39,857 nucleotides of DNA from positions 1 through 39,857 of the forward strand of contig CAZART010000043.1 of NCBI GenBank assembly GCA_964487555.1, read 5' to 3'. The DNA is from CAZART01 sp964487555. GTDB lineage: Bacteria > Bacteroidota > Rhodothermia > Rhodothermales > VXPQ01. The notes beneath the pieces are model-generated. The model did not search any database, had not been told where the DNA came from, and was given only the letters and a program-made list of their open reading frames with translations. Shown here piece by piece: positions 8,583 to 16,531 of this stretch; the stretch's first letter is position 1, and each line of letters opens with the position of its first letter. Made by a program: the position numbers and the translations under genes.

Positions 8583-10604
8583 ATGCCGCCAACTCGCAAC
8601 CTGCTAGTTTTTCTTCTTTTCGCTGTCTGCGCACACCCTCTATCTGCGCAGGTACTCCCACCCGACTCCTCCGGGACCGGGAGTGGTGCTCCGGGAGATT
8701 CGACCGGCGACGGCGGACATAACATCCGCCTTGAGGCTCGGCTGGGCGAAATCACCGTTACGGCGTCGCGACTCCGCATCGACGTCGCCGCGGCCCCGCA
8801 AAGGATCACCATCCTCGACCGGGCGACGATCGAACGCACGGGAGCACGCCACATCGGAGAGCTTCTTGCCGCCCGTGCCGGCCTGTTCATCCGGCAGTAC
8901 GGCGAGGGGTTATCGACGGTCTCGCTGCGCGGTGGCAGTCCATCCCAGACCCTCGTTCTTCTTGATGGGATGCGGCTCGCTGATCCGCAGCTCGGCCAGC
9001 TGGATCTATCGCTTTTCCCCACCTACGTGCTAAGCGCCGTCGAAGTGATGCACGGCCCGGGATCCGCCCTGTACGGGAGCGACGGGATCGGAGGGCTCGT
9101 AAATCTTCGGCCTCGCAGGGCGCTGGATAACGAGGTGCGGATCTCGTCCGAGGTGGGAGCCTTCGGTGAACGCCGTCTGGGAGCGGGCGCCTCATATCGC
9201 GGCGGTGCAGGGGGTACTCTCGTCGCGGTTGAGTACGCCGAGGCAGAGGGAGACTTCCTCTACATGAATGAGTCCCTTTTCCCTGCGCGCGAAGTACGGC
9301 GACGCAACGCCGATCGACGCACCCGTTCGTTGTACGGCGCTTCGTTCCTGAACACCGGCGCGCACCACGTCGAAGGGGCCGTGCTTTTCGCCGATGCCGT
9401 TCGGGGGCTCCCGGGGCTCGCGACGGTCAATCCGTCGGGTGAGCGGCAGTGGGATGAGCATCTTCGCGTCTGGATGAGTGACGACGTCGCCCTTCGCTCG
9501 GGTCGCCTCTCGGTTCGCGGCTTCGTACATCGCAGCCTACTCCGGTACAAAAATCCGAACCTGGAGATCGACGACACCGGTCGTACCTGGTCGGGCGCCG
9601 TCGAAGCTGAACGCGTTGTGCCCGTGTCGTCGGATTGGATAATAAATGGAGGTCTTTCGGCGGGCTTCGCACAGGCCGATCATCCGATGCTCAGTGAGGC
9701 CGCCTCTGAAATGCACGGCGCCGCATTTACGGAGGCCGTCGGACAAATCGGAACGGTGGCGCTGTATCCCGCCCTTCGAGCCGATGCGTACGGCATCGGA
9801 ACGGAGGACCGCCGCCTCGCCATGAGCCCCCGCCTCGGCGCCAACGTGCCCGTCTTCGACCGGCGTGTGCACCTCAAGACGGGTCTGGGACGCGCCTTCC
9901 GCAGCCCGACCTTCAACGAGCGCTACTGGCAGCCGGGAGGAAATCCGGACCTCGACCCGGAGCGAGCGTGGTCCTACGAAGCCGGGATCCACCTGCATTC
10001 CGAGGCGCCTACGTCGGGCCATGCGGCGACGGCGACGCCGCGGAGGACACCCGCAATCGCCGGGGAACTGACACTGCTTCACGCGCGCACGCTCGACCAG
10101 ATCGTTTGGAGTCCGAAGGCCCGCGGCGTATGGATCCCCGAGAATGTAGGCGAAACCGTCACCCGCGGAATTGAAGCGTCCGGAAGTGTGGTCGCAATGG
10201 CGGGAAGTATGGTGATCGAGGGCGGTGCAACCTATTCATTCACCCATTCGGTGGATCGATCCGACGCCGCTACACGCACGTTCGGCCGCCAGCTTCGCTA
10301 CGTCCCGCGGCACCTCCTCAAGGGCTTCGCCGGCGTGTCGCGCGGCGCCTTCCGGATCGACGCGAACGCCCGCTGGATCGGCCGGCGTTTTGTCACGGCG
10401 GACGAATCGCAGTGGCTCGATCCTTCTCTAGTCGTGGATCTCCAGGCCGGTATGCACCGCAAGCTCGGGAGCTTCCGGGCCGAACTGGCTGTGGTCCTCC
10501 AGAACGCCCTGGACGCCGACTACGCCGTCATCCAGAACTATCCCATGCCGCCGCGTCACGCGCGTGTGCGGCTCCTCATCCAATCCAGAAGCGATTCCCA
10601 ATGA
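8583..10604 (+). CDS. btuB: TonB-dependent vitamin B12 receptor, BtuB-like
   Basis: Outer-membrane receptor that imports cobalamin using TonB energy. From the ATG at 8583 the product is 673 residues: signal peptide to about residue 22 (LLVFLLFAVCAHPLSAQ), a TonB-box-like EITVTASRL near residue 55, a plug domain with SLRGGSPSQTLVLLDGMRL and the VEVMHGPGSALYG block, then a 22-stranded-type barrel ending in an aromatic/basic-rich strand. The upstream TTG at 8571 lies in the terminator stem and is rejected as a start. The cobalamin riboswitch directly upstream and the BtuG-like gene overlapping its stop by 4 nt (ATGA) make cobalamin (or cobinamide) the likely substrate. Confidence 0.92.
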   Translation: MPPTRNLLVFLLFAVCAHPLSAQVLPPDSSGTGSGAPGDSTGDGGHNIRLEARLGEITVTASRLRIDVAAAPQRITILDRATIERTGARHIGELLAARAGLFIRQYGEGLSTVSLRGGSPSQTLVLLDGMRLADPQLGQLDLSLFPTYVLSAVEVMHGPGSALYGSDGIGGLVNLRPRRALDNEVRISSEVGAFGERRLGAGASYRGGAGGTLVAVEYAEAEGDFLYMNESLFPAREVRRRNADRRTRSLYGASFLNTGAHHVEGAVLFADAVRGLPGLATVNPSGERQWDEHLRVWMSDDVALRSGRLSVRGFVHRSLLRYKNPNLEIDDTGRTWSGAVEAERVVPVSSDWIINGGLSAGFAQADHPMLSEAASEMHGAAFTEAVGQIGTVALYPALRADAYGIGTEDRRLAMSPRLGANVPVFDRRVHLKTGLGRAFRSPTFNERYWQPGGNPDLDPERAWSYEAGIHLHSEAPTSGHAATATPRRTPAIAGELTLLHARTLDQIVWSPKARGVWIPENVGETVTRGIEASGSVVAMAGSMVIEGGATYSFTHSVDRSDAATRTFGRQLRYVPRHLLKGFAGVSRGAFRIDANARWIGRRFVTADESQWLDPSLVVDLQAGMHRKLGSFRAELAVVLQNALDADYAVIQNYPMPPRHARVRLLIQSRSDSQ

Positions 10605-11683
10605 AGCTGCGACATCTACTCTATCTGTCGTTTCTTTTCGTGGTGGCTGTCGGCTGTGATGCTGCCGGCGATAACGACAACGAACCTTTCGTCCATGGCG
10701 TTTTTGTCGTGAACCAGGGTAATTTCGGGGACGGAAACGGCTCCGTTACCGTTCTTGATCCGGGAGAAGAACCCTTGCATCGCGGCGAGATCACCGGCAT
10801 CGGATCGATTCTCCAGAGTGCGGCCCTCATCGAGGGCACGCTTTATCTGATGGCTAATTCTGCCGAGCGGATCGACATTTTCGACGCGGCGACGCTGGAG
10901 CAGACCGGACAAATCACCGAGGTCATCAGTCCACGTTACATGGTCGCCACGGGCACAATGGCTTACGTGACCAACTTGTGGGGTGCTTCAGGCAGCTTTA
11001 CGGGAGGCAACGTGACGGTCATCGATCTCGTTCGAAACGAGGCGGTGCAGGAAATTCCAGTCGGCAACAATCCCGAAGGGCTGGCGGTGGTCGGCCGGCG
11101 GCTCCACGTCGCCAACCACGGCTTCGGCGAGGGGAGCACGGTAAATATTATCGATCTCACGACGCACGTGGTTATCGATACGGTCGACGTAGACTGCGAT
11201 GGACCACGCTTCGTGATCGCTGATGCCGACGACGAGGTCTTTGTCTTTTGTACCGGGCGTACCGTCTTCGACGAGGATTTCAACGTCATCGGCGAGACCG
11301 ACGGTGCCGTTCGCGTGCTCGACGGTAGAACCGGCGAGATCCTCAAGCGCCTCGCTATCGACGGCAGAATCGGCACGGAAGGCCCCGGCCAGGACGCGTT
11401 CTACGCGGCCGAAACAGGCCGCATCTACGCCGTCAAGGATCAATCGACCGTGCTGGTGTTCGACACCGGCAGAAATGTTCAGGTTGGCGACATCGGACCG
11501 TTCCCAGGGGATGCAATCGGTGCGGTCGCATTCGACGAACAGCGTGAACACCTCTATCTCGGTCGCTCGAGCGGGTTCGTGGAGTCGGGCAGCGTCACCA
11601 TCCACACGGAAGATGGAGAGCAAGTCGGCGCCGCGACGGCCGGTATTGCGCCCGCGTACATTATATTGCAGCAAAGCAGATAA
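10601..11683 (+). CDS. surface lipoprotein, YncE-like beta-propeller (BtuG-like cobalamin-capture protein)
   Basis: The 360-residue protein starts with a lipoprotein signal (MKLRHLLYLSFLFVVAVGC, lipid-modified Cys about residue 19). The rest is a run of short beta-propeller blades: FVVNQGNFGDGNGSVTVLDP opens it, and repeats of the type 'V.VIDL...V...I.VG.NPEG..V' follow (for example NNPEGLAVVGRRLHVAN). This matches the DUF5074/YncE family that includes BtuG, the high-affinity cobalamin-binding lipoprotein that pairs with BtuB in Bacteroides. The gene overlaps btuB by 4 nt, so the two are translationally coupled and share the riboswitch. Cobalamin binding is inferred from context and fold, not from recognised ligand residues. 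Confidence 0.82.
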   Translation: MKLRHLLYLSFLFVVAVGCDAAGDNDNEPFVHGVFVVNQGNFGDGNGSVTVLDPGEEPLHRGEITGIGSILQSAALIEGTLYLMANSAERIDIFDAATLEQTGQITEVISPRYMVATGTMAYVTNLWGASGSFTGGNVTVIDLVRNEAVQEIPVGNNPEGLAVVGRRLHVANHGFGEGSTVNIIDLTTHVVIDTVDVDCDGPRFVIADADDEVFVFCTGRTVFDEDFNVIGETDGAVRVLDGRTGEILKRLAIDGRIGTEGPGQDAFYAAETGRIYAVKDQSTVLVFDTGRNVQVGDIGPFPGDAIGAVAFDEQREHLYLGRSSGFVESGSVTIHTEDGEQVGAATAGIAPAYIILQQSR

Positions 11684-11710
11684 GCCCGTGAATCGCAGCG
11701 AGGCGCGAAT

Positions 11711-11944
11711 TTGATCGGCGACGTGAACATCGATCGGTGTACCTGCTTTCAGGTGACATTCGAGGAATTATGGGAGATCGCCGCCCGGACCGGAGCCGAA
11801 TCCGTGGAGGACCTTCAGAATCATCGAGAGTTTGGATTGCAGTGCCGCTTATGCCATTCATACGTGCGGCGGATGCTCCGCACCGGGTGCACGGCGTTCG
11901 ATCGCATCATCACGGAGGAAGACGAAGCATCGTCGACACTGTAA
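11711..11944 (+). CDS. small Bfd-like [2Fe-2S]-binding protein
   Basis: A 77-residue protein with four cysteines arranged C-X-C (CTC, residues 10-12) and, about 34 residues later, C-X2-C (CRLC, about 46-49). This is the pattern of the bacterioferritin-associated ferredoxin (BFD-like) [2Fe-2S] domain. The helix between them contains the family-like TGAESVEDLQ. The start is TTG with GAGG 7 nt upstream; a GTG four codons later is the alternative. It follows the BtuG-like gene by 27 bp, so it is probably the third gene of the B12-regulated operon. Its acidic C-terminal tail (TEEDEASSTL) is unremarkable. A role in cobalamin reduction or processing is a guess from context only. Confidence 0.75.
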   Translation: MIGDVNIDRCTCFQVTFEELWEIAARTGAESVEDLQNHREFGLQCRLCHSYVRRMLRTGCTAFDRIITEEDEASSTL

Positions 11945-12098
11945 TCGGGGGCGGTACATTTCCCCATCCGCCTCGACGTGTTCCGCGGTGGCGCGTCGCT
12001 TAACATGTCGATAACCTGATCCGGCAGGCGAGTTGCTATCTTGAGCGTTTCAAAACACTGCTCACGTGCCGTCTATTCTACGGCCTTTGCCGATCCGC

Positions 12099-12797
12099 AT
12101 GACCCCTTCCAAATCTTCGGAAGAGCGCACCATATTGATCGTCGACGACGAAGTCGATCTCCTCGATCTGTTGAAATACAATTTGGAGAAGGAAGGCTTT
12201 GGGGCCCTGACTGCTGCGAACGGCATCGCGGGCCTAGAGACGGCGCGCCGAGAGCATCCGGACATGATCGTTCTCGACGTCATGATGCCCGGTATGGATG
12301 GGATCGAGGTTTGTCGCAGGCTACGCCAGGACGCAACGCTGCGTGATACGCCGGTCATTATGCTGACCGCGCGAACGGAGGACGAGGACTACGTCAGCGG
12401 CCTTGACGTCGGCGCCGATATTTACCTTGGCAAGCCCCTATCGGTACCGGTGCTTCTCAGCCAGGTCAGAGCGCTATTCCGACGAGCCGACCGCAATGAG
12501 ACGCCGCCCGACGTATTGCACATCCACGGAATGGAGATCAATCGGGATCGCTATCTCGTGCTTCGCGAAGAGGAGGAGATCCGGTTGCCTCGAAAGGAGT
12601 TTGAGCTGCTCCACTATCTTGCCCGCTATCCCGGGAAAGTATTCACCCGTCACGAGCTGCTCGACGCGGTATGGGGCTACGACGTTTACGTCGTGGATCG
12701 GACGGTGGACGTGCACATACGCAAGATTCGCGAGAAGCTCGGAAACGATCTCATAGAGACGGTCACCGGAGTCGGGTACAAGCTGAGACCGCAGTGA
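12099..12797 (+). CDS. OmpR/PhoB-family response regulator
   Basis: DNA-binding transcriptional regulator of a two-component system. The receiver domain starts TILIVDDEVDLLDLL, with the acidic pair DDE, the phospho-acceptor Asp60 in DMIVLDVMMPGMDG, the Thr of VIMLTAR and Lys112 in GKPLS. A winged-helix domain follows (about 140-230), with RLPRKEFELLHYLA, VFTRHELLDAVWG and the recognition helix RTVDVHIRKIREKLG, ending VTGVGYKL. An upstream in-frame GTG at 12066 would add 11 residues. The next gene, a histidine kinase, overlaps its stop codon (TGATG). The pair resembles PhoB/PhoR, but no pst or phoU gene is in view, so the signal is unknown. Confidence 0.93.
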   Translation: MTPSKSSEERTILIVDDEVDLLDLLKYNLEKEGFGALTAANGIAGLETARREHPDMIVLDVMMPGMDGIEVCRRLRQDATLRDTPVIMLTARTEDEDYVSGLDVGADIYLGKPLSVPVLLSQVRALFRRADRNETPPDVLHIHGMEINRDRYLVLREEEEIRLPRKEFELLHYLARYPGKVFTRHELLDAVWGYDVYVVDRTVDVHIRKIREKLGNDLIETVTGVGYKLRPQ

Positions 12798-13831
12798 TGC
12801 ACCACGTCGCGTTCAAGATCGGCCTTCTGGTTACTTTCGTTGCCGGTGCGATGGGGTGGCTGTTTGCCGAGCTCGCGGCGACCCCGGCCGGATACGCGCT
12901 CGTTACGGCGCTCGTGTGCGGCGCCGTTGCGTACGGCGCCGCGGTGCGCCTGCTGGCTGGTCGCATCGAGCACGTCGCGTCGATACTGGACGAGATGGTG
13001 GAAGAAGGCAGCCGCAACGAACGCGTCGTCTCAGCAAAGGGCGACGACCTCGATCGGCTCGTTCGGCGGTCGGACCAGGCGCTGCATGCCGTGCGCAAGC
13101 GTGTTGCCGAGTTGAACCGTGCGGATAGTTTTCGGCGTGAGTACGTCGGGGATGTCTCGCACGAAATAAAGACGCCGATTTTTGCGATTCAGGGATTCGC
13201 CGAGACGCTCCTGAACGGTGCCTTGAGCGACCCCAGCGTCAATCGCGGTTTCGTCGAGAAGATCTTCAGTCACGCCAGTCGTCTGAATGCGCTGGCCAAA
13301 GACCTCTCCGAGATTTCGCGCCTCGAAACCGGCGCCTTGAAGCTTTCGATGGCGCCGTTTGGTGCGCGGCCGATGCTGCATGAGGTCGTGGAAAGCCTGG
13401 AGGAGGCAGCGCGCCGGAAGGGAATCGACGTACGAATCAACGTGGATGACGAGGCCGGCGTTGTTGAAGGTGATCGCGAAAGAATCTGCCAGGTGCTTAC
13501 AAACCTGCTCGACAATGCCATCAAGTACACCAATGAGGGTGGATGGGTGGAGGTTCGTGCCGATCGAGGCCCACCGGGCCAGGTGCGTTTCTCGGTAGAG
13601 GACGCCGGCATCGGCATAGAGTCCGAAGACGTTCATCGGATCACGGAGCGGTTCTACCGTGTAGCGAAGAGCCGTTCACGGGACGAGGGCGGCACGGGGC
13701 TTGGCCTCTCTATCGTCAAGCACATCCTTGCCGCCCACGGAACGGCACTTCGAATAGAGAGCCGGGTCGGAGAGGGCTCCACCTTCTCGTTCACACTTCC
13801 TGCCGGGCGTCCGGCTGCCGGTTCGGCGTGA
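12797..13831 (+). CDS. PhoR-like sensor histidine kinase
   Basis: Membrane histidine kinase of 344 residues, partner of the overlapping response regulator (the ATG shares its A with the preceding TGA). Two N-terminal membrane helices (about 7-24 and 31-52) are separated by only a short loop, so it has almost no periplasmic sensor region. A linker leads to the H-box DVSHEIKTPIFAIQGFAETL with phospho-His122. The N-box is LLDNAIKYTNEGG, G1 is VEDAGIGIESEDVHRI, the F-box is ERFYRV and G2 is GGTGLGLSIVKHIL. Everything needed for activity is present. The lack of a sensor domain suggests it senses within the membrane or through a partner protein. Confidence 0.93.
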   Translation: MHHVAFKIGLLVTFVAGAMGWLFAELAATPAGYALVTALVCGAVAYGAAVRLLAGRIEHVASILDEMVEEGSRNERVVSAKGDDLDRLVRRSDQALHAVRKRVAELNRADSFRREYVGDVSHEIKTPIFAIQGFAETLLNGALSDPSVNRGFVEKIFSHASRLNALAKDLSEISRLETGALKLSMAPFGARPMLHEVVESLEEAARRKGIDVRINVDDEAGVVEGDRERICQVLTNLLDNAIKYTNEGGWVEVRADRGPPGQVRFSVEDAGIGIESEDVHRITERFYRVAKSRSRDEGGTGLGLSIVKHILAAHGTALRIESRVGEGSTFSFTLPAGRPAAGSA

Positions 13832-13949
13832 CGCCGCTGCGCTCGTCTACCGTGATTCGCAGGACGATTGGAACGACGGACAGAAACGGTCTGTATTTTG
13901 GCCCCGTCGGAAGTGACAGAGTCGCCTTCGTTCACGATATTTGGGCCGC

Positions 13950-14408
13950 ATGAAACTCTCGGAGCTCATCAGACAGGAGAAATTCGCATCGCCGGCGCAA
14001 GAGGCGATCCTCAATGTGATGGCGACGAACGCCTGGCTCGTGGGCGAGATGTCGGCGCGGATGGCCCCTCACGAGATCACACCGGTGCAGTATAACGTGC
14101 TTCGCATTCTCAGAGGCTCACATCCCACAAAGCTCACGTGCAGCGAAATCGGCGGGCGGATGCTCGACCGGACGCCCGACGTGACCCGCTTGCTCGACCG
14201 GCTCGAACGGGCGGAGTTCATCGAACGTGAGCGGGCCGAACACGATCGTCGCGTCGTACACGTCGGAATCAGCAAGAAAGGGATCGATCTGCTCGACGAA
14301 ATGGCAGGCGAGATTCAAGTGATCCAGAATCGCCTTGCACGGCACCTCTCTGAAGATGACCTCACGAGGCTTTCCGGGCTGCTCGAAAAACTCCGCATCG
14401 ATCAATAG
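13950..14408 (+). CDS. MarR-family transcriptional regulator
   Basis: A 152-residue winged-helix regulator. The region TPVQYNVLRIL through KLTCSEIGGRM forms the helix-turn-helix support, DRTPDVTRLLDRLERAEFIER is the recognition helix and start of the wing, and AEHDRRVVHVGISKKG is the wing with the family Asp-Arg-Arg. The ATG at 13950 is preferred over a TTG three codons upstream. It precedes the queuosine-precursor transporter by 15 bp, probably in one operon, so it may control that gene or itself. The ligand is unknown. Confidence 0.9.
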   Translation: MKLSELIRQEKFASPAQEAILNVMATNAWLVGEMSARMAPHEITPVQYNVLRILRGSHPTKLTCSEIGGRMLDRTPDVTRLLDRLERAEFIERERAEHDRRVVHVGISKKGIDLLDEMAGEIQVIQNRLARHLSEDDLTRLSGLLEKLRIDQ

Positions 14409-14423
14409 CCGCAAGGGTCCCCC

Positions 14424-15182
14424 ATGCTGCGCAAGGCGTACGTTCTGAGTCGTCCTCAGAAGCTCTTCGTCATCTGCACCGCCGTTTTTGTAACGGCTCT
14501 GGTCATTGCCGAGGCGACGGCGAGCAAGTTTTTCACGGCGTTCACCCTCCCGTTTCCCCTCTCGATCTTCGGCGTCGAGTTCAACACCGTGATCATGACG
14601 GCGGGCGTCATCGCCTTCCCGATCACGTTCATCGTCACCGACCTTCTCAACGAGTACTATGGAAAAAGCGGAATCCGTTTTGTGACGTTTGTCGGGATGG
14701 TGATGATCATCTTCGAGTTCGTCCTGCTGCAAATCGCGATGGGCGTTCCAACCGCCTCTATCTCACCCGTTCCGGAGGAGGCTTTCAACACCGTCTTCGG
14801 CGCATCCGGCAGAATTATTTTCGGGAGCCTGGTGGCTTATTTGATCGGCCAACTGGCCGACATCACGCTGTTTCACTGGCTGCGCCGGCTTACGCAAGGG
14901 CGCATGCTCTGGCTTCGCGCGACCGGCTCGACGTTCGGTTCGCAGTTTCTCGACACGCTCATCGTGCTTACGGTGGCTTTCGCGGGCCAGCTCCGGTTTC
15001 AGGAAATCCTTGCGATCACCCTCTTCAATTACAGCTATAAGTTCATCATCGCCATCCTCATTACGCCGATCATCTACCTATTTCACTGGGTGATGGACAG
15101 ATATCTCGGCCACGAGACGGCTATGGAGATGATCGAGCAGGCCGAGCAGGGCCGGGACGTCGTTGTTAATGAAGCGGTGTAG
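14424..15182 (+). CDS. queuosine precursor transporter (YhhQ/VUT family)
   Basis: A 252-residue integral membrane protein of the DUF165/YhhQ family, which imports 7-cyano-7-deazaguanine or related queuine precursors for tRNA queuosine. About six hydrophobic helices are visible. The family motif lies in ITFIVTDLLNEYYGKSGIR (Thr-Asp-Leu-Leu-Asn-Glu ... Tyr-Gly). Later blocks include IAYLIGQ-like VAYLIGQLADITLFHWLRR and a LRATGSTFGSQFLDT region with the conserved Ser/Thr and Gln. It sits 15 bp after the MarR gene. Whether the cell also makes preQ0 de novo cannot be seen here. Confidence 0.9.
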   Translation: MLRKAYVLSRPQKLFVICTAVFVTALVIAEATASKFFTAFTLPFPLSIFGVEFNTVIMTAGVIAFPITFIVTDLLNEYYGKSGIRFVTFVGMVMIIFEFVLLQIAMGVPTASISPVPEEAFNTVFGASGRIIFGSLVAYLIGQLADITLFHWLRRLTQGRMLWLRATGSTFGSQFLDTLIVLTVAFAGQLRFQEILAITLFNYSYKFIIAILITPIIYLFHWVMDRYLGHETAMEMIEQAEQGRDVVVNEAV

Positions 15183-15211
15183 GGGTTCGTAGTTCTGCTC
15201 CCGGAACGGTG

Positions 15212-15439
15212 TCAGCGGAAGAGCTTCAGAATGAGATTGACGACAACGGTCAGGATGATAGAAATGACGACCATCGTCGCGAGCGGGAAGTGGATTTGCG
15301 TGTCGCCGCGCTTCCAGGAAAAGTCGCCCGGTAGCCTTCCGATTGGCAGGCCGGGAAATCGGTCGAGGAGCAGGATAACGCCGCCTATCAAGACAAGGGC
15401 GATCCCCGCGAATAACAGTATCTTCCCGATATCCGACAT
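15212..15439 (-). CDS. DUF2905 family small membrane protein
   Basis: A 75-residue protein with two membrane helices: residues 4-25 (GKILLFAGIALVLIGGVILL) and about 53-72 (TMVVISIILTVVVNLILKLF). The linker contains the family hallmark GRLPGDFSW followed by a hydrophilic turn and the conserved FPLAT. This matches DUF2905, a widespread family of unknown function. It lies 36 bp after ilvE in the same direction and faces the YhhQ gene tail to tail with about 30 bp between. Confidence 0.88.
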   Translation of the reverse strand: MSDIGKILLFAGIALVLIGGVILLLDRFPGLPIGRLPGDFSWKRGDTQIHFPLATMVVISIILTVVVNLILKLFR

Positions 15440-15475
15440 GCCGGGGGCACAGACGCTTCCGTGATGGTCCGGAGC

Positions 15476-16399
15476 CTACACTTCGGCCTCCTGGCTGACG
15501 AAGGAGAGCCAGCCGTACGGGTCATTCCCGTTTTTCACGACGTCGAAGTAGGCGTTCTGAAGCTCTTCGGTTATCGGACCGCGGCGTCCCGCTCCAATGG
15601 TGTATTTGTCGACCGTTTTGATCGGCGTAATTTCGGCAGCGGTACCGGTGAAGAAGACTTCGTCGGCGATATAGAGCGCCTCGCGAGGAATGCGATTCTC
15701 CACGATCTCATATCCGCGTTCTCGCGCCAACGTGATGACGGCGTCGCGCGTGATGCCGGGAAGGATTGAAAGGCCGACGGGGGCCGTGTGGATGACGCCG
15801 TCGCGAATCACGAACAGGTTTTCGCCACTGCCCTCGGCCAGATAGCCGTCGTAGGAGAGCATGATGCCCTCCATGTAGCCGTTGAGCACGGCATCCATCT
15901 TGACGAGGGACGCATTCAGATAATTGCCGCCGGCTTTCGCCAGGGCGGGTACGGTATTCGGAGCCATGCGGCTCCAGGAGGCCACGTGAACGTCGACGCC
16001 TTCGTTCAACGCCTTCGGTCCCAGATAGGCGCCCCACTCCCAGGCGGCGATCACCGTCTCGACGGGATTCTGCAGCGGATTCACGCCCATGGGGCCGACG
16101 CCGCGGAAGACGAGAGGCCGTATGTAGCAGGCCTTCAGACCACTTGACTCGACCGTCGTCATTACCGCCTCGACGAGCTCGTCGAGCGAATACGGGATCT
16201 CCATGCGGTGGATCTTCGCCGAGTCGACGAGCCGCCGCATATGCTCACGAAGGCGCAGCACGGCCGAACCCTTTTCCGTGTGATAGCAGCGGATGCCTTC
16301 AAAAACAGAGGACCCGTAATGAAGGGCGTGCGCGAGGACGTGAACCTTGGCATCCTCGAACGGGACGAGCTTGCCGTTGAACCAGATGGTGTGCTCCAT
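15476..16399 (-). CDS. ilvE: branched-chain amino acid aminotransferase
   Basis: PLP class IV transaminase that interconverts Leu/Ile/Val and their 2-oxo acids with glutamate/2-oxoglutarate. The 307-residue product has the normal length. It starts IWFNGKLVPFEDAKVHVLAHALHYG, carries FEGIRCY, the cofactor Lys155 in PALAKAGGNYLNASL, EGSGENLFV for cofactor binding and FFTGTAAEITPI near the end. No T-box or leader attenuator was recognised in the 132 bp upstream, and no other ilv or leu genes are in the window. Downstream is the DUF2905 gene. Confidence 0.95.
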   Translation of the reverse strand: MEHTIWFNGKLVPFEDAKVHVLAHALHYGSSVFEGIRCYHTEKGSAVLRLREHMRRLVDSAKIHRMEIPYSLDELVEAVMTTVESSGLKACYIRPLVFRGVGPMGVNPLQNPVETVIAAWEWGAYLGPKALNEGVDVHVASWSRMAPNTVPALAKAGGNYLNASLVKMDAVLNGYMEGIMLSYDGYLAEGSGENLFVIRDGVIHTAPVGLSILPGITRDAVITLARERGYEIVENRIPREALYIADEVFFTGTAAEITPIKTVDKYTIGAGRRGPITEELQNAYFDVVKNGNDPYGWLSFVSQEAEV

Positions 16400-16531
16400 G
16401 AACAGGCGATTTTGAGTGTTTCACGAGTGACCAAAGAACGAGCGGCCATTCTAAAGGTTCTTCGATCGGAACGGTCCTGAGCGGTCCACGATTTGACGGA
16501 TAGACGGCCCGGCGGCAGGCGGACGATCACC

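Noticed and set aside
13868..13901. Bacteroidota-like promoter (TTGG, 22 bases, TATTTTGG) before the MarR gene
   Set aside because: The -7-like box is good but the upstream box is weak and the spacing is off; not strong enough to list as a feature.
16400..16531. Leader attenuator or T-box for ilvE
   Set aside because: Some short inverted repeats exist, but there is no T-box motif, no run of Leu/Ile/Val codons and no U-tract.
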